A DNA stretch of 64,000 nt from positions 310,001 through 374,000 of the forward strand of contig NZ_FNBT01000001.1 in NCBI RefSeq assembly GCF_900102425.1, in the 5' to 3' direction. Source of the stretch: Blastococcus aurantiacus. Lineage in GTDB: Bacteria; Actinomycetota; Actinomycetes; Mycobacteriales; Geodermatophilaceae. This document shows positions 10,046 through 22,365 of the stretch, piece by piece (position 1 is the first letter of the stretch; each line of letters begins with the position of its first letter). The position numbers were made by a program, and so were the translations under genes. The notes below the pieces were generated by a model. The model searched no databases and was not told the origin of the DNA. It was given only the letters and a program-made list of their open reading frames with translations.

Positions 10046-12157
10046 ATGACCCAGGTATGGCCCGGCAGTGCCTACCCCCTCGGGGCCACGTACGACGGCA
10101 CCGGCACGAACTTCGCGATCTTCAGCGAGGTGGCCGACAAGGTCGAGCTCTGCCTCTTCGACGACGCGGGCAACGAGGAACGCATCCGGCTCCCGGAGAT
10201 GGACGGGTACGTCTGGCACGCCTTCCTCCCGGGCATCCACCCCGGCCAGAAGTACGGCTTCCGCGTCCACGGTCCGCACGACCCGGCCCAGGGGCACCGC
10301 TGCAACCCGAACAAGCTGCTGCTCGACCCGTACGCCAAGGCGATCGACGGCCAGATCGACTGGGACCAGTCGGTCTTCGGCTACGACTTCGAGACCAAGG
10401 AGCGCAACGACGACGACTCGGCGGCCCACATGCCGAAGTCCGTCGTCGTCAACCCGTACTTCGACTGGGGCGTCGACCGCCCGCCGAGGACGCCCTACAA
10501 CAAGACGGTCATCTACGAGGCCCACGTCAAGGGCCTGACCATGACCAATCCCCGCATCCCCGAGGAGCTGCGCGGCACGTACGCCGGCGTCGCGCACCCG
10601 GCGACGATCGAGCACCTGACCGACCTGGGCATCACGGCGCTCGAACTGCTGCCGGTGCACCAGTTCGTGCAGGACGACACCCTGCAGCAGAAGGGCCTGC
10701 GCAACTACTGGGGCTACAACACGATCGGCTTCTTCGCGCCGCACAACGAGTACGCGAGCGACACCGCCGCCGGGCAGCACGTGCAGGAGTTCAAGGGCAT
10801 GGTCCGCGCCCTGCACGAGGCGGGCATCGAGGTCATCCTCGACGTCGTCTACAACCACACGGCCGAGGGCAACCACATGGGCCCGACGCTGTCGTTCCGG
10901 GGCATCGACAACCGCACGTACTACAAGCTCGTCGAGGGCGACGAGCAGTTCTACATGGACTTCACCGGCACCGGGAACACGCTCAACGTCCGGACGCCGC
11001 AGTCCCTGCAGCTGATCATGGACTCGCTGCGCTACTGGGTCACCGAGATGCACGTCGACGGCTTCCGCTTCGACCTCGCCTCCGCCCTGGCCCGCGAGCT
11101 GCACGCCGTCGACCGGCTGTCGGCGTTCTTCGACCTGGTCCACCAGGACCCGATCGTCAGCCAGGTGAAGCTGATCGCCGAACCCTGGGACGTCGGCGAG
11201 GGCGGCTACCAGGTCGGGAACTTCCCGGCGCTGTGGACCGAGTGGAACGGCAAGTACCGCGACACCGTCCGTGACTTCTGGCGCGGCGAGGGCGGCACGA
11301 TCGGTGAGTTCGCCGACCGGATCTCCGGCTCCTCGGACCTGTACCAGCACTCCGGCCGGCGCCCCATGGCCAGCATCAACTTCGTCACCGCCCACGACGG
11401 GTTCACCCTCAACGATCTCGTCTCGTACAACGAGAAGCACAACGAGGCCAACGGCGAGGGCAACAACGACGGCGAGAGCCACAACCGCAGCTGGAACCAC
11501 GGGGTCGAGGGCCCGACCGACGACCCGGAGATCCTGCAGCTGCGCGCCCAGCAGCGGCGCAACTTCATCGCCACGATGATGCTCAGCCAGGGCGTGCCGA
11601 TGCTCCTGCACGGTGACGAGCTCGGCCGCTCGCAGGGCGGCAACAACAACGGCTACTGCCAGGACTCCGAGCTGACCTGGATCGACTGGGAGAACGTCGA
11701 CGAGGGCCTCCTGGAGTTCACCAAGAAGGTCACCAAGCTCCGCTGCGACCACCCGACGTTCCGGCGTCGCCGGTTCTTCCACGGCCGCCCCGTCCGGCGC
11801 GGGCTGGGCGACCCGGTGCCCGACATCGCCTGGCTGACCCCCGCCGGCGAGGAGATGGCCGACGAGGACTGGGACGTCAGCTACGCCAAGTCCGTCGCCG
11901 TCTACCTCAACGGCGTCGGCATCCGCGAGATGGACGAACGCGGTGAGTACGTCAAGGACGACCACTTCTACCTGGCCTACAACGCCTCCCCCGACGCCAT
12001 CGAGTTCACGCTGCCCAGCGACGACTACTCGCGGAGCTGGACCACGGTCCTCGACACCGCCGAGATGCACGAGGTCGAGCCGGTCGAGGTCAAGCCGGGT
12101 GACACGGTGACCGTGCAGGGTCGTTCGATCATCGTGCTCACCGGGCCCGCCGAGTGA
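10046..12157 (+). CDS. glgX: Glycogen debranching enzyme GlgX/TreX
   Basis: 703 residues, cytoplasmic GH13 family. It hydrolyses alpha-1,6 branches of glycogen and supplies linear maltodextrins to TreY/TreZ. The N-terminal CBM48 region reads WPGSAYPLGATYDGTGTNFA. The GH13 motifs follow in order: DVVYNHT, DGFRFDLAS with the nucleophile Asp, AEPWD with the acid Glu, and FVTAHDG. Near the end, LNGVGIREMDERGEYV is typical of TreX-type proteins. The ATG is chosen for its AGGAGG 9 nt upstream. Its stop overlaps the treY start (GTGA), so treX-treY form an operon. Confidence 0.95.
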   Translation: MTQVWPGSAYPLGATYDGTGTNFAIFSEVADKVELCLFDDAGNEERIRLPEMDGYVWHAFLPGIHPGQKYGFRVHGPHDPAQGHRCNPNKLLLDPYAKAIDGQIDWDQSVFGYDFETKERNDDDSAAHMPKSVVVNPYFDWGVDRPPRTPYNKTVIYEAHVKGLTMTNPRIPEELRGTYAGVAHPATIEHLTDLGITALELLPVHQFVQDDTLQQKGLRNYWGYNTIGFFAPHNEYASDTAAGQHVQEFKGMVRALHEAGIEVILDVVYNHTAEGNHMGPTLSFRGIDNRTYYKLVEGDEQFYMDFTGTGNTLNVRTPQSLQLIMDSLRYWVTEMHVDGFRFDLASALARELHAVDRLSAFFDLVHQDPIVSQVKLIAEPWDVGEGGYQVGNFPALWTEWNGKYRDTVRDFWRGEGGTIGEFADRISGSSDLYQHSGRRPMASINFVTAHDGFTLNDLVSYNEKHNEANGEGNNDGESHNRSWNHGVEGPTDDPEILQLRAQQRRNFIATMMLSQGVPMLLHGDELGRSQGGNNNGYCQDSELTWIDWENVDEGLLEFTKKVTKLRCDHPTFRRRRFFHGRPVRRGLGDPVPDIAWLTPAGEEMADEDWDVSYAKSVAVYLNGVGIREMDERGEYVKDDHFYLAYNASPDAIEFTLPSDDYSRSWTTVLDTAEMHEVEPVEVKPGDTVTVQGRSIIVLTGPAE

Positions 12158-14499
12158 CAGGGGCCCAGCAGCCCGGCGGCGATCGCCGACGGGGCGTCCC
12201 CGCCGCGACCTACCGGCTGCAGGTGCACGCCGGCTTCCCCCTCGACGACGCCGCGGGGGTGACCGGCTACCTGGCCGACCTGGGCGTCACCCACGCCTAC
12301 TCCTCGCCGCTGCTCCGCTCGGCCGAGGGCAGCACCCACGGGTACGACACGGTCGACCACGCGCACATCGACGAGGCCCGCGGCGGGCAGGCCGGCTTCG
12401 ACCGGTTCGTCGCGGCGCTGCACGAGCACGGGCTGGGCCTGGTGCTCGACCTGGTGCCCAACCACATGGGGGTCGACGACCCGTCGGCGTCCCGCTGGTG
12501 GTGGGACGTCCTGCAGCACGGGCAGGCCAGCGAGAACGCGGCGGCGTTCGACATCGACTGGGACTTCGGGGGCGGCAAGGTCCGCATCCCCGTGCTCGGC
12601 TCCGCCGAGGACGTCGAGAAGCTGGAGATCTCCGACGGCGAGCTCCGCTACTACGACAACCGCTTCCCGATCGCGCCGGGCACCGACGGCGGCTCCCCGC
12701 AGGAGGTGCACGCCCGCCAGCACTACGAACTGGTCGACTGGCGGCGCGCGGACTCCGACCTCAACTACCGGCGGTTCTTCGCGATCAACACCCTGGCGGG
12801 CCTCCGCGTGGAGGACCCGGCCGTCTTCGACGCGACGCACGAGCTGGTGCTCCAGCTGGTGCGCGACGGCGCCGTCGACGGCCTGCGGATCGACCATCCG
12901 GACGGCCTGGCCGATCCCAAGGGCTACCTCGACCGGTTGGCCGAGGCCTCCGGTGGCCGGTGGACGGTCGTCGAGAAGATCCTCGAGCCCGGCGAGGAGC
13001 TGCCCGAGGGCTGGCGGACGGCGGGGACCACGGGGTACGACGCGCTCACCGAGGTCGACCGGGTGCTCGTCGACCCGGCCGGCGAGCCCGCGCTGACGGC
13101 CCTGGACACCGAGCTGGCCGGCGGCCGGGTCGACTACGCGGAGCTGGTGCGGCGGTGCAAGCGCGAGGTCACCGACGGGATGCTCGGCTCGGAGGTCGGT
13201 CGCCTGCAGCGGCTCGTCGGCGACCTGCCCGGTCTGCCCGCCGATCAGGTGCGGGAAGCGCTGGCCGAGCTCCTGGCCGCCTTCCCCGTGTACCGCAGCT
13301 ACCTGCCCGACGGCCGCTCGCACCTCGACGAGACGGTCGCGGCGGTCAAGGAGCACCGGCCCGAGCTCGTACCGGCCGTAGAGGCCCTGCACTCGCGGCT
13401 GGGCCAGGCCGGCTCCGAGCTGGCCACGCGGTTCGAGCAGACGTCCGGCCCGGTGATGGCCAAGGGCGTGGAGGACAGCGCCTACTACCGCTGGTCCCGC
13501 TTCGTCGCGCTGAACGAGGTCGGCGGAGACCCCGCGCACTTCGGCGGCACGGTCGAGGAGTTCCACGCCGCCCAGGCGCACCGGCTCGCGGTCAAGCCGC
13601 AGGCGATGACCACGCTGTCCACGCACGACACGAAGCGCAGCGAGGACGTCCGCGCCCGCCTGGCCGTGCTCGCCGAGCTGCCCTCCGAGTGGTCCGCGCT
13701 GGTCCGCGGCTGGCTGGCCCGGCACCCGCTGGCCGACCGCTCGCTGGCCCACCTGGTGTGGCAGAACCTGATCGGCGCCTGGCCCTTGTCCCGCGAGCGG
13801 GCACACGCCTACGTCGAGAAGGCCGCGCGCGAGGCCGGCACCTCCACCACCTGGACCAACCCGGTGCAGGAGTTCGAGGAGCAGCTGCACGCGCTGGTCG
13901 ACGCCGCCTTCGACGACCCCACGACGACGGCGGAGATCGAGGCGTTCGTCGCCCGCATCGCGCCGCTGGGCTGGTCGAACTCGCTGACGCAGAAGCTGCT
14001 GCAGCTCACGATGCCCGGCGTCCCCGACGTCTACCAGGGCACCGAGCTGTACGACTTCTCTCTGGTCGACCCGGACAACCGCCGCCCGGTCGACTACGGG
14101 CTGCGGCGCCGGCTGCTGGCCGAGCTCGACGCCGGCACGGTGCCGGCCGTCGACGCGAGCGGCGCGGCGAAGCTGCTGGTCACCTCGCGGGTGCTGCGGG
14201 CGCGACGGGACAGCCCCGAGTTGTTCGGCGGCTACGCCTCGGTGGAGGTGACCGGGTCGGCCGCGGAGTGCGTGGTGGCCTACGACCGCGGCAGCGCCGA
14301 CCAGGACGGCGTCGTCGTCGTCGCGACCCGGCTGCCGGCCCGGCTGGCGGAGACCGGGTGGGGCGACACCGCCCTGCAGCTGCCGAACGGGGCGTGGCGC
14401 GACCTGCTCACGGGTGAGCGCTTCGTGTCCGACGTCGCGGGGGTCGCGGCCGACGTCCTCCTCGCCCGGTTGCCGGTCGCGCTGCTCGTCCGGGCCTGA
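12154..14499 (+). CDS. treY: Malto-oligosyltrehalose synthase
   Basis: 781 residues. TreY isomerises the reducing-end alpha-1,4 bond of maltodextrins to an alpha,alpha-1,1 (trehalosyl) bond; TreZ then releases trehalose. It opens PAATYRLQVHAGFPLDDAA and has SSPLL..STHGYD, DLVPNHMGVDD, DGLRIDHPDGLADP (catalytic Asp region), VVEKIL (catalytic Glu), LSTHDTKRSEDVRAR and PGVPDVYQGTEL, all hallmarks of TreY. The GTG start overlaps the glgX stop by 4 nt. A strong hairpin follows 7 nt after the stop, so treZ is not in the same transcript. Confidence 0.96.
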   Translation: MTGAQQPGGDRRRGVPAATYRLQVHAGFPLDDAAGVTGYLADLGVTHAYSSPLLRSAEGSTHGYDTVDHAHIDEARGGQAGFDRFVAALHEHGLGLVLDLVPNHMGVDDPSASRWWWDVLQHGQASENAAAFDIDWDFGGGKVRIPVLGSAEDVEKLEISDGELRYYDNRFPIAPGTDGGSPQEVHARQHYELVDWRRADSDLNYRRFFAINTLAGLRVEDPAVFDATHELVLQLVRDGAVDGLRIDHPDGLADPKGYLDRLAEASGGRWTVVEKILEPGEELPEGWRTAGTTGYDALTEVDRVLVDPAGEPALTALDTELAGGRVDYAELVRRCKREVTDGMLGSEVGRLQRLVGDLPGLPADQVREALAELLAAFPVYRSYLPDGRSHLDETVAAVKEHRPELVPAVEALHSRLGQAGSELATRFEQTSGPVMAKGVEDSAYYRWSRFVALNEVGGDPAHFGGTVEEFHAAQAHRLAVKPQAMTTLSTHDTKRSEDVRARLAVLAELPSEWSALVRGWLARHPLADRSLAHLVWQNLIGAWPLSRERAHAYVEKAAREAGTSTTWTNPVQEFEEQLHALVDAAFDDPTTTAEIEAFVARIAPLGWSNSLTQKLLQLTMPGVPDVYQGTELYDFSLVDPDNRRPVDYGLRRRLLAELDAGTVPAVDASGAAKLLVTSRVLRARRDSPELFGGYASVEVTGSAAECVVAYDRGSADQDGVVVVATRLPARLAETGWGDTALQLPNGAWRDLLTGERFVSDVAGVAADVLLARLPVALLVRA

Positions 14500-14505
14500 C
14501 GCGAC

Positions 14506-14547
14506 GCGATCCCGCACGCTCCCGGGTCCGAGGGCGTGCGGGATCGC
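14506..14547 (+). terminator. Perfect 14-bp hairpin after treY
   Basis: GCGATCCCGCACGC (14506-14519) and its exact reverse complement (14534-14547) flank a 14-nt loop. There is no U-tract, as often in high-GC genomes. It ends the glgX-treY operon. Confidence 0.75.
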
Positions 14548-14588
14548 CGACCCTCGCCAACGCGCGGCCGGCCGTGGTGTGATGCGCC

Positions 14589-15461
14589 GTGCACATCGAC
14601 GCGCTCTACCGCTTCCCGGTGAAGTCCATGCTCGGCGAGCGGGTGGAGCAGGCCTCGGTGACCGGCAGAGGGCTGCTGGGTGACCGCGCCTACGCCCTCG
14701 TCGATCCTGCCGACGGCACGGTCGCCAGCGCCAAGCACCCACGCAAGTGGGGCGCGCTGCTCGGCCTGTCGGCCCGGTTCGCCGCCGAGCCGGTCCCCGG
14801 CGCGGCCGCACCGCCGGTGCTGATCACGATGCCCGACGGGACCGAGCTCAGCAGCGACGCAGCCGGCACCGACGCGGCGCTGTCCGACCTCGTCGGCCGT
14901 CCGGTGCGGCTGACCAGCGAGGTACCGGCGGGCAGCCGGTTCGAGGAGCAGTGGCCCGCCATCGAGGGCCTGGCGCCCACCGAGTTCATCGAGGGGACGA
15001 CGCACGCCTTCGAGGGCGAGGAGCCGGTCAGCGCGATCGACCTGGGGCAGATGGCCCCGCCCGGCACCTTCTTCGACCTCGCCGCGCTGCACCTGCTGAC
15101 GCGGGCGACCCTCGACGAGCTGACCGCGCTCGGCAGCGGCAGCGACTTCGACGTCCTGCGCTACCGGCCCAACATCCTCGTCGGCGGCACCGAGCCGGGC
15201 TTCGCCGAGGACGCCTGGGTCGGGCGCAGCGCCTGTCTGGGTGACTCCGCCCGTGCCGCGGTCCGGATGCTCACGATGCGCTGCGTCATGACGACGCTCG
15301 CCCAGGGCGACCTGCCCGAGGACCGCGACACCCTGCGGACCGTGGCCAGGCACCACCGCCGCGAGATTCCCGGCCTGGGCACCTGGGCCTGCGCGGGGGT
15401 CTACGCCGACGTGACCGGCGAGGGCGTGCTGCGCACCGGTGACCCGGTCACCCTCGTCTGA
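14589..15461 (+). CDS. MOSC domain-containing protein with N-terminal beta-barrel
   Basis: 290 residues. The N-terminal MOSC_N barrel begins with LYRFPVKSM and GLLGDRAYALVD. The C-terminal MOSC domain has YRPNILV followed by an MRCVMTT segment carrying the conserved cysteine, and GVYADVTGEGVLRTGDPV. Relatives such as mARC and YcbX bind molybdenum cofactor and handle sulfur or reduce N-hydroxylated compounds, but no electron-transfer domain is attached here. The GTG start is preceded by a weak leader only. It is isolated between the treY terminator and a convergent DUF402 gene 9 nt away. Confidence 0.85.
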   Translation: MHIDALYRFPVKSMLGERVEQASVTGRGLLGDRAYALVDPADGTVASAKHPRKWGALLGLSARFAAEPVPGAAAPPVLITMPDGTELSSDAAGTDAALSDLVGRPVRLTSEVPAGSRFEEQWPAIEGLAPTEFIEGTTHAFEGEEPVSAIDLGQMAPPGTFFDLAALHLLTRATLDELTALGSGSDFDVLRYRPNILVGGTEPGFAEDAWVGRSACLGDSARAAVRMLTMRCVMTTLAQGDLPEDRDTLRTVARHHRREIPGLGTWACAGVYADVTGEGVLRTGDPVTLV

Positions 15462-15470
15462 CCGGCCGGC

Positions 15471-16058
15471 CTACGGCGGGGGCGCATCCCCCGGGTGCCA
15501 GCCGTCCCACGGCGCCCACCACCGCTCGCCCGCGTCCAGCCACCCGGCGACGGCGGCCGCCTCCGCACGGATGCGGTCCCGCTCGGCCGGGGTGATCCGT
15601 CCGCTCGCCACCATGAGGTCCGGGTCGTCGACGTCCTTCCACTCCCAGCTGCCGTCGCGCGCGCAGACGATGTCGAGGCCGAGGTCCGCCGTGTCGAAGG
15701 CGCCGCCCCCGTCCGGGCCGACGTGCCGCACCACCGGCTCCTGGAAGTTGACGTACCAGTGCGTGGAGCCGGTGCCGTCGAAGAACTTCCACGCCGCGTG
15801 CGCGTCGTCGTCGCGCTGGAGCTGCAGGACGGTGCTGTCGGTCCAGGCGTCGAGGCGTCCCCACGGGTGCGGCCCGAACGGGTGGTCGTGGAAGCGGAAG
15901 CGCGACCCGGGCTCCAGCAGCACCGCGAGGCAGCCGTCGGCGTCGTGCACGACGGTGACCGGGTGCTCCATCCACGGGCGACCGTGCAGGACCTCCCGCC
16001 GGAGCACGCTCCGTCCGGGAGCGAAGGTCCGCGGCACCGGGCCCGAGGCGTCGGTCAT
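15471..16058 (-). CDS. DUF402 domain-containing protein
   Basis: 195 residues. The core reads WYVNFQEPVVRH, FDTADLGLDIVCARDGSWEWKDVDD and ASGRITPAERDRIRAEA, the typical DUF402 (FomD/YgaC-like) pattern with conserved Asp residues around a metal site. Family members include nucleoside-diphosphate hydrolases acting on phosphoantibiotic intermediates; the substrate here is unknown. The ATG has no Shine-Dalgarno and lies exactly 7 nt after a TAGCCT -10 box (16071-16066), implying a leaderless mRNA. It is divergent from a methyltransferase gene. Confidence 0.82.
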   Translation of the reverse strand: MTDASGPVPRTFAPGRSVLRREVLHGRPWMEHPVTVVHDADGCLAVLLEPGSRFRFHDHPFGPHPWGRLDAWTDSTVLQLQRDDDAHAAWKFFDGTGSTHWYVNFQEPVVRHVGPDGGGAFDTADLGLDIVCARDGSWEWKDVDDPDLMVASGRITPAERDRIRAEAAAVAGWLDAGERWWAPWDGWHPGDAPPP

Positions 16059-17863
<1,805 letters not shown>

Positions 17864-17882
17864 CACGGGGCTGATCACCGGT

Positions 17883-17911
17883 GGCGTCCGGGGCAGCTCG
17901 CCCCGGACGCC
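17883..17911 (+). terminator. Strong hairpin after rpf
   Basis: Perfect 12-bp stem GGCGTCCGGGGC/GCCCCGGACGCC with a 5-nt loop, 20 nt past the rpf stop. The left arm, extended as GGTGGCGTC, can also pair with GACGCCACC about 16 nt further on, giving an alternative fold. Confidence 0.75.
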
Positions 17912-18021
17912 GTCGGCCCTGGACGACGCCACCGTGATTGGCGACGGTCGCTGCGGGCATGATCCGCTCTGGCCCACCCCGCCCGCACCGCCCCACCACG
18001 TCCCGCCCCGGAGGCCCCCGC

Positions 18022-19776
<1,755 letters not shown>

Positions 19777-19778
19777 CG

Positions 19779-20510
19779 ATGCGCCGGCTGCTGCCCTCGC
19801 CCGCCGCGGACCTGGACGACGCCGCGCTGGTGGACGCCTACCGGCTGCCGCCGGGCCGTTCGCTGCGGATGGACTTCGTCGCCTCGCCGGACGGCTCCAT
19901 CGCCGTCGACGGGCGCAGCGCGGGCCTGGGCTCGCCCGGCGACAAGCGGGTGTTCCGGGTGCTGCGGGCGCTTGCCGACGTCGTCCTGGTGGGCGCCGGC
20001 ACGGCGGGCACGGAGGGGTACCGGCCGGTCGCGCCGGACTCCCCCGTCGGCCGGCTCCGCGCAACCATCGGCCGGCCCGTCGAGCTGCCGATCGCGGTCG
20101 TCTCCCGCCGGGCCTCGCTCGATCCCGCGTCGGCGCTGGCGTCGGCACCGTCCACGCTGGTCGTCACCTGTGCGGCCGCGGACGCCGGCCGTCGCGCGGC
20201 CCTGTCCGCCGCCGGCGCCACGGTGCTGGTCTGCGGCGACGACGACGTCGACCTGCCCTCCGCCGTGACCGCGCTGGCCGACCGGGGTCTGGAGCAGGTG
20301 ACGTGCGAGGGTGGGCCGCAGCTGCTGCGCGCCGCGCTGACCGCCGGAGTGGTCGACGAGCTGGACCTGACCATTGCGCCCGCGCTGGTCGGGGCGGCGC
20401 TCCGGCTGCTGCCCGACGGCCTGTCGGCGCCGATCAGGCTGGAGCTGCACCAGCTCCTGGAGGAGGACGGCGTGCTGTTCACCCGCTACCGGGTGGCCGG
20501 CAGCCGGTAG
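19779..20510 (+). CDS. Pyrimidine reductase family protein (RibD C-terminal domain)
   Basis: 243 residues. The RibD_C/dihydrofolate-reductase-like fold is shown by MDFVASPDGSIAVDGRSAGL near the N-terminus, then LRALADVVLVGAGTAGTEGY (NADPH-binding loop), VTCEGGPQLLRAAL and DELDLTIAPALVG. In riboflavin synthesis this domain reduces the ribosyl group of the pyrimidine intermediate. This stand-alone form lacks the deaminase half, and its own substrate is unknown. It is nearly contiguous with treZ (2-nt gap) and 18 nt before the Nudix gene, so the three probably share a transcript. Confidence 0.85.
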   Translation: MRRLLPSPAADLDDAALVDAYRLPPGRSLRMDFVASPDGSIAVDGRSAGLGSPGDKRVFRVLRALADVVLVGAGTAGTEGYRPVAPDSPVGRLRATIGRPVELPIAVVSRRASLDPASALASAPSTLVVTCAAADAGRRAALSAAGATVLVCGDDDVDLPSAVTALADRGLEQVTCEGGPQLLRAALTAGVVDELDLTIAPALVGAALRLLPDGLSAPIRLELHQLLEEDGVLFTRYRVAGSR

Positions 20511-20528
20511 CGACGAGGAGGAGCCACC

Positions 20529-21140
20529 GTGAGCGTGCCGCCACCGCTGGACCGCGACACCGTCGCCGACCGGCTCGTGGGCTTCCCTCGGGTCGCGGCC
20601 GACCGGCCCGACCTCAAGCAGGCCGCGGTCGCGCTCTGCGTCACCGAGCAGGACGGCGCACCGACTCTGGTCATCACCCGGCGGGCGGCGGGCCTGCGCG
20701 CGCACGCCGGGCAGTGGGCCCTCCCGGGTGGCCGGCTGGACGCCGGCGAGGGACCGGTCGAGGGCGCGCTGCGCGAGCTGCACGAGGAGATCGGCCTCGA
20801 CCTCGACCGCTCCGCCGTCCTCGGGCTGCTGGACGACTACGTGACGCGCTCGGGCTACGTGATGACGCCGGTGGTCTGCTGGGCCGGCCCGGTCGACGGC
20901 TTCACGGGGTCGGAGCCGGAGGTGGCCGCCGTCTTCGAGGTGCCGCTCGCAGATCTTGACGTCGAGCCGGTCTTCGAGACCATCCCGGAGTCCGACGGCC
21001 CGGTGATCAAGCTGCCGCTGAGGGACGGGTTCGTGCACGCGCCCACCGCGGCGGTCGTCCACCAGTTCGTCCGGGTCGCCTGCCGCGGCGAGGTGCAGCG
21101 CGTGGCCCACTACGAGCAGCCGGTCTTCGCCTGGCGCTGA
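20529..21140 (+). CDS. NUDIX hydrolase (CoA pyrophosphatase-like)
   Basis: 203 residues. A complete Nudix box is present: GRLDAGE, seven residues, then RELHEEIGL, matching Gx5Ex7REUxEExGU, at about residues 72-94. The flanking text LVITRRAAGLRAHAGQWALPG and the LLDDYVTRSGYVMTPVV segment resemble the NudL/CoA diphosphatase group, which hydrolyses CoA and related nucleotides. The long C-terminal segment keeps KLPLRDGFVHAPTAAV. The GTG start has AGGAGG at good spacing. It is the last gene of the treZ cluster; a hairpin follows. Confidence 0.88.
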   Translation: MSVPPPLDRDTVADRLVGFPRVAADRPDLKQAAVALCVTEQDGAPTLVITRRAAGLRAHAGQWALPGGRLDAGEGPVEGALRELHEEIGLDLDRSAVLGLLDDYVTRSGYVMTPVVCWAGPVDGFTGSEPEVAAVFEVPLADLDVEPVFETIPESDGPVIKLPLRDGFVHAPTAAVVHQFVRVACRGEVQRVAHYEQPVFAWR

Positions 21141-21161
21141 TCTCCGGAACCGCACGTCGCC

Positions 21162-21191
21162 GGAGGGCCATCGTGGCCATCCTGGCCCTCC
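21162..21191 (+). terminator. Hairpin after the Nudix gene
   Basis: Perfect 9-bp stem GGAGGGCCA/TGGCCCTCC with a 12-nt loop, 22 nt after the stop codon and 30 nt before ligC. Confidence 0.55.
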
Positions 21192-21221
21192 AGGACGAGG
21201 CGGGCTGCTTGACTGACCGGC

Positions 21222-22295
21222 ATGGACCTGCCGCTGAACCCGCCGGTCAAGCCGATGCTGGCCAAGGCCGCCACGAAGCTGCCCATCGGGGACGGCCTGC
21301 TCTACGAGCCCAAGTGGGACGGCTTCCGCTGCGTCGTCTTCCGCGACGGCGACGAGGTCGAGCTGGGCAGCCGCAACGAGCGCCCGCTGACCCGCTACTT
21401 CCCCGAGGTGGTCGAGGCGGTCAAGCAGCACCTGCCCGAGCGCTGCGTCGTCGACGGCGAGATCGTCGTCCCCGCCGGTGACCGCCTGCACTTCGAGGCG
21501 CTGCTCCAGCGGATCCACCCGGCGGAGTCGCGGGTGAAGCTGCTGGCCGAGCAGACGCCGGCCTCGTTCGTCGCCTTCGACCTGCTGGCCCTGGGCGACG
21601 AGTCGCTGGTGGACCGGCCCTTCGGCGAGCGCCGGAAGCTGCTGCAGACGGCGCTGGCCGGCACCCGCCCGCCGGTCTACCTCACCGCCATCACCGAGGA
21701 CGCCGACACCGCGCAGCGCTGGTTCGACACGTTCGAGGGCGCCGGCCTGGACGGCGTCGTCGCCAAGAGCCCCGAGCTGCCCTACGGCCCCGACCAGCGG
21801 CTGATGACCAAGGTCAAGCACGTGCGCACCGCCGACTGCGTGGTCGCCGGGTTCCGCTGGCACAAGAGCGGGCCGATCGTCGGCTCGCTGCTGCTGGGGC
21901 TCTACGACGACGGCACGCTGCAGCACATCGGCGTCGCGGCGTCCTTCCCGATGAAGCGACGCGCCGAGCTGGTCGAGGAGCTCGAGCCCTACCGCGCCCA
22001 GGCCCTGGACGGGCACCCGTGGCAGGACTGGGCCAACGCGCAGGTGCAGCAGGACGGCGAGAACCGCATGCCCGGAGCGGTCAGCCGGTGGAACGCGAAG
22101 AAGGACCTCTCCTGGGTGCCGCTGCGCCCCGAACTCGTCGTGGAGATCAAGTACGACCAGCTCGAGGGCCGTCGACTTCGTCACACCGGGCAGTTCCTGC
22201 GCTGGCGGCCCGACCGCGAGCCGCTCAGCTGCACGTACGACCAGCTGGACGTGCCCGTGCGCTACGACCTGGCCGAGGTGCTGGAGACACCCTGA
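21222..22295 (+). CDS. ligC: ATP-dependent DNA ligase (LigC type)
   Basis: 357 residues. The adenylation site is EPKWDGFRC (motif I, Lys nucleophile, about residue 31). Other nucleotidyltransferase motifs are SRNERPLTRYFPE, VVDGEIVVP (motif III), FVAFDLLALG, LDGVVAKS (motif IV) and MTKVKHVRTADCVV (motif V). An OB domain with SLLLGLYDDGTLQHIGVA and VVEIKYDQLEGRRLRHT completes it. It has no polymerase or nuclease domain, so it is LigC-like rather than LigD. Such ligases seal breaks in back-up end joining or base excision repair. A LigD-type polymerase is encoded at 23991. No Ku gene is in the window. Confidence 0.93.
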   Translation: MDLPLNPPVKPMLAKAATKLPIGDGLLYEPKWDGFRCVVFRDGDEVELGSRNERPLTRYFPEVVEAVKQHLPERCVVDGEIVVPAGDRLHFEALLQRIHPAESRVKLLAEQTPASFVAFDLLALGDESLVDRPFGERRKLLQTALAGTRPPVYLTAITEDADTAQRWFDTFEGAGLDGVVAKSPELPYGPDQRLMTKVKHVRTADCVVAGFRWHKSGPIVGSLLLGLYDDGTLQHIGVAASFPMKRRAELVEELEPYRAQALDGHPWQDWANAQVQQDGENRMPGAVSRWNAKKDLSWVPLRPELVVEIKYDQLEGRRLRHTGQFLRWRPDREPLSCTYDQLDVPVRYDLAEVLETP

Positions 22296-22365
22296 CCGGG
22301 TGATCGGGTCGTTCCGGGCCGGTGATCATCTGCACGGGCGCCGGAGGGCTCCTAGGCTCGTGATC

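Noticed and set aside
17958-17963. CATGAT as -10 of treZ with TTGGCG as -35
   Set aside because: Spacing is only 14 bp and the site lies just after the rpf terminator stem; not convincing.
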